Shown: piece by piece, positions 35,281-44,793 of the stretch | Position numbering within the stretch: the first letter of the stretch is position 1 | Layout of the letters: each line of letters starts with the position of its first letter | Assembly: GCA_030704615.1 (NCBI GenBank) | Contig: CM060732.1 | Coordinates: 12,278,001 to 12,342,000, forward strand | DNA from: Takakia lepidozioides | Lineage: Eukaryota; Streptophyta; Takakiopsida; Takakiales; Takakiaceae | Length of the DNA stretch: 64,000 nucleotides | Direction of reading: 5' to 3' | The notes under the pieces: generated by a model | What the model was told of the DNA's origin: nothing | Seen by the model: only the letters and a program-made list of their open reading frames with translations | Databases searched by the model: none | Position numbers and translations under genes: made by a program

Positions 35281-35599
35281 AATGCATCACAGAGCTCGGA
35301 GGATGAGGGGGATGAGGGGGATGAGGAAGAAGGTGGGGCAAGTTCCTCGGAGGGTGTAGGAGAGTAGTGCCCATTCCGGCTATGACAGTTAGAACACACT
35401 TGTATAGACGTGGCTTGCCACAAAATTTGCAATAAAATGTTGCATTTTAAGTCCACTGGTGCCACATTCCAACTTCACATGACCCTATTTCCGTGCCTCC
35501 TAACCCTATTTCCGTGGACTCAAATGGTCTGCTCATGCTTTTTTTTTTTTTCCGCTCATGCCATTCAGCGCTCATGAAATAGCAGCCCCCCTATCGAAG
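35281..35599. repeat. Right terminal region of transposon B and right target duplication
   Basis: After the cargo remains come two copies of CCCTATTTCCGTG (35483-35515), a 12-T run, then the inverted end with GCTCATGAAATAGC and the 10-bp duplication CCTATCGAAG at 35590-35599. The complement of CCCTATTTCCGTG resembles the CACGGAATTAGGG words near the right end of C. Confidence 0.8.
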
Positions 35600-36030
35600 T
35601 ACGTTTGAACCCTTTGTCTACTCTCTTGTTTGATGGTATCCATCCTTAACCTGATTTCTGCCAAGTCAATGACACCAACTTGGCTGATATGGCTGCCCTG
35701 AAATCTTCCCAGTTGTCTGGCCTAGGGTTTTGTTTATGGTACCATTCATCAGCCTTGGCTCTCAGGTTGAGCCTTGCTACCTTGAAGGTTTTATCCTCAT
35801 TTAAATCCTTGACATCTGCCTCCATCTGAATCCTTTCCAGCCAGTCATTCACATCCTCACTATTCCTACCATGATAAGGCACGTCTATGCTAGTTTTGAC
35901 TGGTCATTCTTCTATACTCTAAGTCGAAGTCAAACTGTTTCAACACCTAATTCTGACTCTAATTTTCCTGTAACTCTCTTAATGTTGACCTCTATACCAC
36001 TCACTGTCCATTTCGCAACATCTCTACTCT
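35600..36030 (-). CDS. Gag N-terminal half, second Ty3 element
   Basis: Minus-strand capsid-like coding (VPYHGRNSEDVNDWLERI, FKVARLNLRAKADEWYHK, NWEDFRAAISAKL), a typical Ty3 gag helical pattern. It is broken by transposon B at 35599 and continues at 21706. The upstream end is not defined because of frame changes between 35880 and 36030. Confidence 0.75.
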
Positions 36031-36348
36031 AACCTCCCCATGTCACCTCTCGTGCCATGGTATTTATCTTCTCCCACCTTCCTAACTCTCTTATCCAAAG
36101 TGCTATGGTTGTTCTTCCACCACCAGCATGTATCACTCTAAGACATAAATCACCATGAGCTATTCTCCAAGCAGGGTTGAAGAAGTACAAACAAGGGTCT
36201 GCGTGGGCATTTGGTGTGCGTCTGCTGAAGCAAATCAGCACATCTCCAATGCTTGGTTCATCAGGAATCAGTGTGTGGTCTCTGCCTGCCATCAAACCAT
36301 CCAATACCAGTCAAGATCCCTAGCTAGTAGAAATCAAGATTTAACGAA
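36031..36348 (-). other. 5' leader of the second Ty3 element
   Basis: Region between the primer site and gag. A short minus-strand frame (36029-36304) exists but has no recognisable domain, so I treat it as leader or the first codons of gag. Confidence 0.4.
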
Positions 36349-36360
36349 GCTCTGATACCA
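36349..36360 (-). promoter_or_regulatory. Primer-binding site (tRNA-iMet type), second Ty3 element
   Basis: Minus strand reads TGGTATCAGAGC, complementary to the 3' end of plant initiator methionine tRNA, directly inside the right-hand LTR. Confidence 0.9.
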
Positions 36361-38816
36361 AAAGAAGGGGCGTGAATCCCCTTCTGTGCAATTCTAATTG
36401 TGCTCCTCCCCAGTTTTGAAGCGGAGCAAAAGAAAAGGAACTCTCTTTCCAGTGATCCAACCATCGTCACTCGGTTGTGGGTTTCCCTCAGTCCTTCATG
36501 ATCAGAGTTTTACACAATCCTCATCCACGCCGCAGCGGAAGAGAAGACATGGATGGGGAGTCTGTATTGTTCTCAACCTTTGGTTCTATTTTTACACGAC
36601 ATCCTTTCCCTGGGGTACAGCACCAGCCATGCTACCATGTTGTCTTCAGTGATGCAACCAGCCCTACGTCAGTGATGAACACTGCCCTTGTGGGCAACTC
36701 CCTTGGACAATAACACGTGGAAGCCCCTTTTTGTAATAAGATCACGATTTAGAAGGAGGCAACTCAGATCTGCCATGAACTACAGGCCCCCACCGGTTTG
36801 GCTCTTCAGGGTTCATGCTTTCTTTATCTTACCTCCCCAATCTTCATCCCTCATCAACCCTCTTGCTGGTCAGCTCTCTCCCTTTGTCCTTTTTTTCTCT
36901 CTCTCTCTCTTTCTTTCTTTCAGGGTCTGCAGATTCCTCACTTTTTCACAATAGCATGTCTAAGATGCAATGCAATGCGCATTCAGCCAGGCATCCAGTG
37001 TACCCAGCATTGAAATCAACCTTGGTCACACAAGACATAATCAGCCCCTTTATCAGTTCTCTCTTTGCCAATGACAGATGCTTCACACTCCCCTTTTCCC
37101 AGGTGTAGCCATTTGCCCGAGACAGTTCTCAACCCGTCTACAGGTCTCGCAATTTACACACCCTGACAGCTCTCTTTTTCCCATCAACTGTGAACCTCAG
37201 TTGTTCACATGCTGAGAGCACTCTGAGAATCAGATCCAAACCCCAACAGTGTTGGTTTTTCTGCCCCATCCACATCATCCCTTCTGCTCCTTCCAAACAG
37301 TTCTATCTAACCTTCACTGGTTTCCTCTACCTACTAAGCTAGTTCCACATTGGCTGCAATGTGTCAACATCCAAGCCACATTGTTTTCACATGCTCATGA
37401 CACTGAAACAAAGAACAAGAATACAACAAACAGCAACCATTCTGACCCAGCGATGAGTTAACCCTGTCCCCACTCATTTCTCCTATTGTGCAATGTAACA
37501 ACAGGTGCATCCATTTCCAGCCTATCCTAGTTTGAAGTCCAGTGTCCTCATTCCATTTCCAAAGCTCTTTTCTTCCTCACATATCTGTGTCTCTTTCTAC
37601 ATACAAGAGATAGTCCAAAACTTCACAAAGCGATTTTCTAAGTCACCCAAAAAGGAAACCAACACTCTTCGAACTTATCTGTCTTATACTCCAGTGAAGC
37701 GGTGGGTCTGCCTGTCAAGATGGCACCTCATCAACTCTGTCATCAGCCACATTCAACGCTTCTTCTTATCGTGATTCCAGTCCTCATTATGTCATGACGG
37801 CTCTGCTTCATCTGCTGGCAACATCCTTGTGCCTGCCAACCTCTACCCTATCCTTCTACATGTGCACTTCTTCCCTAAGAATTGATCTGGTCCTACAGCA
37901 ATAAGACAGAAAGCAGCTACAAGTCTTAATTACAGATAACCTGAAGCGCCATACACACCATCCTGCACTTCTCTCATGCCCCAACAGCTGTTGATCCGCT
38001 CCATCTCCTCATAACTGTGCTCTTCAAGACCATGGCGGCAGCGGTGGTGCACCGCTCTCATCACATGCTCAGCCTTCAGAATTGATCATTACTACGAAGA
38101 AGGCGGCACCGCTTCCTCTTGCACAGAATGCCAAGCAGGAGTATGTCAAGACATGCACCACATGCCAACAAAACCGGAGCGAGTACAAAAGCAAGCGGGG
38201 CTGTTACAACCCTTGCCGATTCCAGAGGGGACTTGGGAAAGCGTCTCGATGGATTTCATGACTGCTATGCCGCTGTCAAAAGGATTCGATGCAATCATGG
38301 TGGTGGTGGATAGGTTCAGTAAAATGGGCCATTTCATCCCCACCAAGGAGACGGCAACGGCGCAGGAGACAGGGCGACTTTACTTCGCCCACGTCTTAAA
38401 GCATCATGGAGTCCCGAATGATATTGTCTCGGATCGCAAGAGCCTTTAACGTTGCTCTTTAAAGCAAGCTGATTCCCCTTGCGCAGGTGGAACTTTCTAA
38501 GACATACTGTGCTGCCAATACCACTGCAGCAGCTCCGAAAAGTTGCCCGCACTCTTCCCCTTCGTTTTTCACAGCCCAAGCTTCTAGGTTTAAACATCAT
38601 CGATGAAAATCATTCATCCTAGGGATGAAAAAGGCGCATGTCATAACTTAGCCATATTTTGTCCTGGCAGAGCAATAGCATAGTGTTCCCATGGAATTAC
38701 CTGTAGTCATGGATAATTCCTTCCCCTCATTAGCACCAGGGCACTCCCTTCGTAGTAATGCCGAATCCTGATGCCAAACAAAAAATTGAATGTTTACCCC
38801 CTGCATTCACACTACA
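36361..38816 (-). repeat. 5' LTR of the second Ty3 element, with a 301-bp insertion
   Basis: Matches 2610-4769 except for the added segment 38137-38437; without it the lengths agree (~2.15 kb). Ends in TTCACACTACA at 38816, then TGCC. The inner edge lacks the ten bases TGTAGTGTGA present at the outer left LTR, so a small rearrangement next to the primer site is likely. Confidence 0.87.
38137..38437 (+). pseudogene. Integrase fragment of another Ty3 lineage captured in the LTR
   Basis: Plus-strand frame reading TWESVSMDFMTAMPLSKGFD, VVVDRFSKMGHFIP and HHGVPNDIVSDR, i.e. the first two Asp regions of a chromovirus-like integrase core. It lies opposite in strand to the host element and differs from its integrase. 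Absent from the other LTR, where CCAAGC joins AAGAGCC directly. About 100 codons, no start or end of its own. Confidence 0.85.
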
Positions 38817-39980
38817 TGCCTCCCTCTAGGCAATCCTTCTTGACATGGGGTCCTCCACATGTCCAACACACCACCTCTGCCCGTTGTTAGCCTGCAAATG
38901 AAGGGAGAGACCCCTGCATCTGCTGTCCTCTCTATCCTTCCCTGGGCTTCATCTGGGCCCCCTTGTCGTCTTGAGCACGTTGAGGTAGTGGTTGGCTAGG
39001 AGCATCACTACCCCGTGGTGTCTCCTTAGCAAATCCCACCATGACTACTTGTTCCTCCACCATGTTGAGCTCTATTCGCTCTGCCAGCAAAAACACATTT
39101 GCTAAAGTGGGTTGGGCCGCTTGTAGGAAAGTTGCATCCCGCACCCTTCTCTTCAGCTCCTTGTCCAATATCCCATACCAAAATTGGACTACCTGAGCTT
39201 CCAACCCCTTGGGTTACATTTATCAAGCGCCTCAGGCGAGTGAAAGCCTCCCTCAAGCTCTCAGTAGGCTTCCGTTGGAACTCTTGCAAGCTCTGCAACT
39301 TCTCTGTCCTCACCCCTTGGTAGTTCCCTCTCAACTCTTCGAAGAACTCCACAACAAGGTTGAAGGCAGGCACGGGTACTGGTGCTGGTGCGGTAGTGGC
39401 TTGGGTGGACGTCGTAGCTACGGTACCACCAATCCCACTAGTCCCACTGCTGCTTGCTGAAGCTGTTGATGCAGCGGCAGGTGTAGCCACTGCCCTCGTG
39501 GCTCTAGTGCCCCTAGTGATGGAGACATAGTCGGGTGACTAGTACATCCTCCACTCCTCGATCTCAACCTCATGCCCCCGCCTGAACTCATGGTAATCAT
39601 CTATAGGCGGCCCCTCAAGGTGCTGAAACAGCCCCTTCCATCATAAAAGGCATAAATAGTTGTGGATTGCGCATTTGCTGCAAATCACCAACTATCAAAC
39701 TCTTGGATAAAATCATTCAACTCGATGGTGCCCACCGCCTCAGAGTACCTTCGTGGCCCCTTGGTAGCTCCATACATCTCCTCCATTGTGTCCCACAACA
39801 ATGGCAAGGAAACAACTTGCACTGCCGGTGTGAGTCCTCCTGATTCACAATCTGAATCAGAACCTTCCGTAGAAGACACAGGAGGTGAAGGTGGCCTAAA
39901 CCGCACACCTCGTCTCGTGTACCCACTAGTATCGCTAGTGCTCGACCCGGCACTATCCCCAGCAACTAGTGGCACCTCCG
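38817..39980 (-). pseudogene. Gag N-terminal part with first zinc knuckle, DNMT-Ty3 copy 1
   Basis: Minus-strand fragments in several frames: an acidic/Ser-rich start (VSSTEGSDSDCESGG, ~39850), HLEGPPIDDYHEF-type sequence (~39610), capsid-like helices (LVVEFFEELRGNYQGVRTEK, ~39340; ESLREAFTRLRRLI, ~39240; FWYGILDKELKRRVRD, ~39170) and a knuckle CWTCGGPHVKKDC at ~38825-38870. It stops at the LTR of the second Ty3 element and its other half is at 2160-2609. Several stops and frameshifts. Confidence 0.75.
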
Positions 39981-40639
39981 TGTTGACAAACTGTCACTCA
40001 ACCGGTCATGAACATGTCCCTAACCCCCTCTCCACAAGGTAACCGGGTAGAGAACCTATTGTGGCTTATGGTTTGGAATACTAGGTTCATAACATAGCCT
40101 ACACCTGCACCTGCATCCACCGCAAGCACTCCTATGGTTGGCTGGTCATCACCTCCAACCTCACCACAGGAGAAACAATGATGGTTTGACTGGTCAACAC
40201 CCTAGCCTCACCATTGACAGCATGCTCTAGGACTGGCCGGTGATCAAATCTGGACCAATCACCTATAAAAACAAGCGCCCACACAAAACTAACATGGCCC
40301 ACAGTCAAGCATGCAAGTATGGAGGGGATCCAAACACAAGAAATCAGTATGACAACTCCCCCAAACCAAAAACAATTCCACGGTGTTGCTCCTGCAAGGA
40401 CACCCCAGCCCAAACCCGGACTGACTTTTGCCTCCACCTACGGAAAGGTCTTGGCCTAATGAGAGGGTGGAAAAATACGAGGAAGAGAAGCTAAAGCAAT
40501 GCCTAACCCCAGCATGCCCTCATCCCAACACTCTTTTTCTCATCTCTTCCCTCATTTGCATGACCATGGGAATATCATGAAGATACTCCTCAAACCGCCC
40601 TCCACGAGCTTCAAAATTCGGCCTTCAAGACCACATGCC
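39981..40639. other. Non-coding region upstream of gag, DNMT-Ty3 copy 1
   Basis: Expected to hold leader and LTR of this element. I could not find a convincing primer site or LTR edge. No conserved ORF. Confidence 0.4.
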
Positions 40640-41190
40640 AGTCCTTAGGCAGTCCACCAGTGCCTCCACGAGTCAGCACAGGCCGTCCACAGGTCAACAC
40701 GGGCTACCACAGACCAGCACAGGCCCACACAAATCACTGGTCATAGCCGTCACAGCCCCACACAGGCCACAGCCTGTCACAGCCCCCAAGGCCACATGTC
40801 AAGGCCACATGCATAGCCTGTCACAGCCCTACAAAGGTCACAGGGGTCACAGCCCCAAAGGCCATAGCCTGTCACAACCCCTCACAGCCCCACAGGCCAC
40901 AGATCATAGCCTGTCACAGCCCGACACAGCCCCAAAGGCCACAGCCTGTCACAGCCCATCACAGCCCCACAGGCCGCAGGGCATAGCCTGTCACAGCCCC
41001 TCACAGCCTGTCACAACTTGTCACAGCCCTACACAGGTCACAGGGATCACAGCCCCAACGGCCACAGCCTGTCACAGCCCGCCACAGCCCCACAGGCCAC
41101 CTATCACAGCCCATCACAACCCTACACAGGTCAAGGATGACGGCCCTATATGCCACAGCCCGTCACAGGCCCATCCATGGCCACTCATGG
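40640..41190. repeat. CACAGCCTGT minisatellite
   Basis: About 550 bp built from ACAGCCTGTCACAGCCC, CACACAGGTCACAGGG and AAAGGCCACAG words in a loose 30-60 bp higher-order pattern. The 187-codon ORF over it is His/Pro/Ser-rich translation of the repeat, not a gene. Confidence 0.9.
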
Positions 41191-41639
41191 CAGTTTAGCC
41201 ATTTCTCCAAGGGGTTTAGCAGGGGCAAGCTAGGGTTTGTGTCTCTTGGACTCTTGGCTTCTTTGCACCGAGCTATGGCGGCTGTGAAGAAATCAGCAAG
41301 GTATTCTTGCTCTTTCGGCTCCCACATACCACCAATAGTAGCCCTAAGCCATGAGGAAGATGGTTGCCACAAACCAAGCCTTCTTTCTCACTTAGACTCC
41401 CCAAACACGCCACTAAACTCAATGGCAAACAACCAAGCCTTGCTGGTTTCCAGCCCTTGTGAGCACTCATTCAAACGTTTTCCTTGGCCATAGCATTTGT
41501 CTTAGAGCCTATTCCAACCCCCTACACCTGCCACTTCAAGAGCCATGCTCTATCTAGGCTTGAGGTTGAAACCCCACCTCACATATGCCCTACAAGTGCT
41601 TTTCTTTCACCCAAGTGGGAACCAGCCCTAGCCTTTCCA
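41191..41639. other. Unassigned non-coding DNA
   Basis: No repeat or domain recognised. Short ORFs on both strands lack any conserved pattern. Confidence 0.4.
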
Positions 41640-41990
41640 TTCTAGCTCTCTAAAGCTTGAAAACAAAAGCCCAATGGACTGAAGGCATGCTCACACATGC
41701 CCCACTCTCACCACAAGAGAATCAGCCCCTTTGCTTCCTTTCTTGCACCCACCAACCCGAAAATACAAGCTTCAGCGGGCTGGAAGCATGCTCCACACAT
41801 GCCCTATAGGGAAACCAGCCCCTTCCTTTCTTTCTTGCACTCCCAAACCTGAAAGTACAAGCCTTCAACAGGCTGAAAGCATGCTCCACACATGCATTGC
41901 CCTCACATAAGGGAAGTCAGCCCTTCCCTCTTCCTTGCTTGCCCTCCAAGCTTGAAGATGGAAGCTTCAATGAGCTGAATACATATCAGC
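41640..41990. repeat. Diverged ~110-bp tandem repeat
   Basis: Three to four units, each with GCTTGAAA..., a CTGAA(G/A)GCATGCTC-ACACATGCC segment and CAGCCC(C)TT-CCTTTCTTGC. Units start near 41652, 41765 and 41868, with a partial one near 41950. Non-coding. Confidence 0.65.
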
Positions 41991-43370
41991 CCCCTATCTT
42001 GGCTCCTTGGCTCCTTAATGCTCTCTAAGACAAGACTAAGCACTCCACAGCCTTTGCCAAGCTCCTGAAACCCTAAGGCTTACATTTCCAGCCACGAGAC
42101 ACTCCTCTTGTTGTACAAGAGCTCTTCTTCCAAGCTCTGAAACCCTAGGTGCACATTCCATTGTCTTGCCGCACCTCTTAGCTCCTGTTCCAGCCCTGCT
42201 CTTGCCATGACAAGAGCCCTCTCAATGCTAAAGCTCGAGATTGAAACCCAATCTCAACATACTCCACAAAGTGCACTGATTTGCCCCAAGCCAAATCAGC
42301 CCTTTCGCTTGGTCTTGCAATCCTTCACACAATGAAAGCTCACATTCCCAAGGCTAGTTCTCAGCTTTGCCACCAAAGCCACTATAACCTGCTCTTGACT
42401 GGTCCTCTTCCCAATCGTGCTTGCTCATGCATGTACACAATCTGAAACCATCAAGGTGCTCTGGAATTACCTGCAGCATGGTGCTTTCATCTTTAAAGCT
42501 GAAGATCGAATGCCAAGGTCTACCACCTCGTAAACCCACATCGCCTCCGCTTCTAACAACCAAGAGCTCCACGGTGCTCCTTGCATAACAACTTGGTTTC
42601 TCTCATTCTCAAGCAAAAACCACAAGTGCTATAACTAACTCGTATCTGGCACTCACAGATACGAGCTCATCTTTCTCGAGTGATAAAGAAGAAGAATACA
42701 AGCACGAGTTCACAAAGCTGAAGCATAAACTCATGCATATATAACCTCATCACTCAAATACAAGTCAAGCCAAGTGCACCCCACGCCATGGGGAATCCAC
42801 ACTACGGCGCCATAGCTAGGCGCGGTGAGGCTCAACTCGAGAAAGATGAGCCTCCCGCGCTTGCCGTGAAGATAACCACTCCAGGGCCTAAATCTGCCTT
42901 GACCCCTGGATTGACACTTGGGCCAATCCCAAATGTCAATATGTAAAAGCTAGCTATTTCCTAGCTAGTTTCACACTAGTGGTAAAATAACTTGACATCT
43001 TTGTCCGAGTTACATTCAGCTATGCATATGTGTACGTTGGGGGCCGAGATCGGTTTATGAATATATTTGTTGTCTATATGCTGAGTAGGGGTGGCATGTT
43101 GTTGGTGAATATGTGTTAAATAGTCAATGTTAGCATGGCAAATCCTTGAGGAAGGGGATCAGGATCTGTAGATGTGGGGATATTAGCGGTGTTTGATGTG
43201 CAGAGTTTTTGGTAAATGGAGGTGGTTGGGGTGGACCTATATTGAGGGAGCAAATCTTGGGCCGTGTGTGGATAGTAGGGGCAGGGAAGATCACAATCAA
43301 GGGTGCATGCTTGGGATGGGTGACAGAAGAGTGTGCGGAGGTGCTGTAAGTACCGGTTAGTTTTGGTTGT
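41991..43370. other. Probable LTR-derived DNA, no gene seen
   Basis: 42752-42993 and 43500-43807 are related at low identity: both contain GGCTCAACTCGAGA-AGATGAGCC, GTGAAGATAA and a TAGTTTCACACT segment, and end AACTTGACA. Read on the minus strand both begin TGTCAAGTTA. I take them as parts of old LTRs, possibly of the DNMT elements, but cannot show matching ends. 42000-42750 shows only Cys/Leu-rich shadow ORFs. Confidence 0.4.
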
Positions 43371-43896
43371 GTCGTGCGCATACGTATCGCTACACAACTA
43401 CATCGCTGTCCAAACCACACCACACATATATGCACAATAAAGTAGTCTGCCACAATGATTGGAAACTAGATTCACACTGTTGACACAGAAACACTCAATA
43501 CAACACAATCACTCATTAAAACTAAGAGTCGAGCCAGGGGCACCCCAAGCTATGGGGACTCCACCCCACAACATCATATTCTCCCTTCATAAGCACACTC
43601 AGATTCTAAGCAGTGAAGGAGCTCGGTCGTGCAGGCTCAACTCGAGAGAGATGAGCCACACGACTGACGAGCTCGTGAAGATAAGATGGTTCAGGTGTCA
43701 AGCTAAACTTGACACCTGACTTAACACTTGAACTAATTCCAAGTGTTAAATACAAATAACTAGATTTATTCTAGTTAGTTTCACACTGTGTTTAGTTTAA
43801 CTTGACAGCTGTCGTGCGCATACGTATCGCTACACAACTACGTCGTTGTCCAAACCACACCACACATATATGCACAATAAAGTAGTCTGCCACAAT
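43371..43896. repeat. 86-bp near-identical direct repeat, spaced 440 bp
   Basis: 43371-43456 and 43811-43896 differ at only two positions I could see. Each runs from GTCGTGCGCATACGTATCGC to GTAGTCTGCCACAAT. On the minus strand the second is preceded by a G-run (43897-43902), which could be a polypurine tract, suggesting LTR edges. Confidence 0.85.
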
Positions 43897-44130
43897 CGCC
43901 CCCCTAGCTGGTGGTTGGGTCCCTCTAACTCCAGATAGCTACAAGATGTAATAACCACAGCCGTACTAAGTCCTCTATCACTGTCCATATTGTACTCAAA
44001 CTCTATAGACCAAGAGGCCGGGTACAAGAGCAACCCCATCGTTAGTCGCCGTCTTGCAATCTGTGAACTTGAGTCAGGATCATGCGTGTTGGTCTCCTAG
44101 TAGCTTGGCCTTGCATTTCTTGTTAGCCTT
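43897..44130. other. Spacer before transposon C
   Basis: Non-coding. If transposon C is removed, this DNA lies directly downstream (minus strand) of the integrase-PHD gene of DNMT-Ty3 copy 2, so it is probably that element's 3' untranslated region. Confidence 0.45.
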
Positions 44131-44139
44131 CCATGGTTG
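44131..44139. repeat. Target-site duplication of transposon C (left copy)
   Basis: CCATGGTTG here and at 54249-54257, immediately outside the inverted ends. Confidence 0.85.
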
Positions 44140-44330
44140 CAACGACGCTACCGCGTGAGCCTGGCGCATGAGCGTGTGAGCGTACGCTCACACAATGATG
44201 ACGTGGCGTGAGCCTACGCTCACGCTGCTGACATGGCGCTAATGCTGACGTGGCGTGAGCCTGGTCCAGGTCATGCCACGTCACCACAAAGAAGGTGGGC
44301 CTATAACCGTGGAGCCCCCAACTGCTGATT
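44140..44330. repeat. Left terminal block of transposon C
   Basis: Terminal motif GCGTGAGCCTGGC followed by GAGCGTACGCTCAC, two TGACGTGGCGTGAGC words (44198-44262) and CCTATAACCGTGGA (44300). The same words occur at the right end of C, the right end of A and inside DNMT-Ty3 copy 2 (62867-63045). Confidence 0.8.
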
Positions 44331-44379
44331 TCACCACATGAAGGTGAAACGGATGAAGGGTTTTGGGCTTCTGGAGTTC

Positions 44380-44620
44380 AACCTTCTGTTAACAGGAGCT
44401 TCATTTCGTAGAACTGAAATGAACCTCGTGTCGACACAAGGGGGATTTGGAGAACTTCAACAAAACCTCGTGTTAACACAAGGTTGTTTTCCTGGAACAA
44501 AAATGAACTTCGTGTTGACACGATGTTGTTTTCTGAGAACTAAAATCATCCTTGTGTCAACACAAGGAGGATTTGGAGAACTTCAAGTAAACCTCGTGTT
44601 GAGACGAGGTTGATTTGATC
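44380..44620. repeat. Hairpin array at the left end of transposon C
   Basis: Six imperfect palindromes about 40 bp apart, such as AACCTCGTGTTAACACAAGG, with loops TTAA, TCGA, TTGA or TCAA. The spacers repeat GGATTTGGAGAACTTCAA. The 91-codon ORF over it is a translation of the repeat. Confidence 0.85.
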
Positions 44621-44793
44621 ATCTGTCTATCTGAAGGTAGTTTCTTGTGTTTGCTAATGAAAAGAGAATGACAAACCAATGCAACAAATGCATTGACCCA
44701 CGCATTGCAAATATGTTAGACGTCATACATTGAGAGCCACAGGACTTGAACAGTCATTCCATTACAAGTTGTAGTCAAGGAAAACACCGATTT

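Larger units (their letters stand above)
21717..35589. mobile_element. MULE-like transposon B with methyltransferase-like cargo
   Basis: 13.9 kb bounded by a perfect 10-bp direct repeat and by inverted ends that share GCTATTTCATGAGC (left 21724-21737, complement near 35571-35584). Contains a minus-strand SWIM transposase and a plus-strand ParB/methyltransferase-like gene, more diverged from A and C than those are from each other. It is swollen by three palindrome-rich arrays. 9-11 bp target duplications are usual for MULEs. Confidence 0.88.
2610..38816 (-). mobile_element. Second Ty3 element with ~2.2-kb LTRs, split by two MULE-like insertions
   Basis: Two near-identical long repeats (2610-4769 and 36361-38816) flank minus-strand gag, protease, RT, RNaseH and integrase. 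The outer ends are TGTAGTGTGAA and TTCACACTACA, with TGCC on both sides. The primer site lies inside the right LTR and a polypurine tract inside the left LTR, as expected for minus-strand orientation. Transposons A and B interrupt it: gag reads 36000-35599 then resumes at 21706, and pol stops near 17083 and resumes near 5930. Without these insertions it would be about 11 kb. Confidence 0.88.

Noticed and set aside
35530-35552. Poly-T run as a retroposon tail
   Set aside because: It lies inside the right end of transposon B, with no retroposon body next to it.
36029-36304. Separate small gene in the Ty3 leader
   Set aside because: No domain and no counterpart; it is between primer site and gag.
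40635-41198. 187-codon His/Ser/Pro-rich ORF
   Set aside because: Pure translation of the CACAGCC minisatellite.
44338-44613. 91-codon repeat ORF at the left end of transposon C
   Set aside because: Covers the hairpin array only; no conserved start or homologue in A or B.
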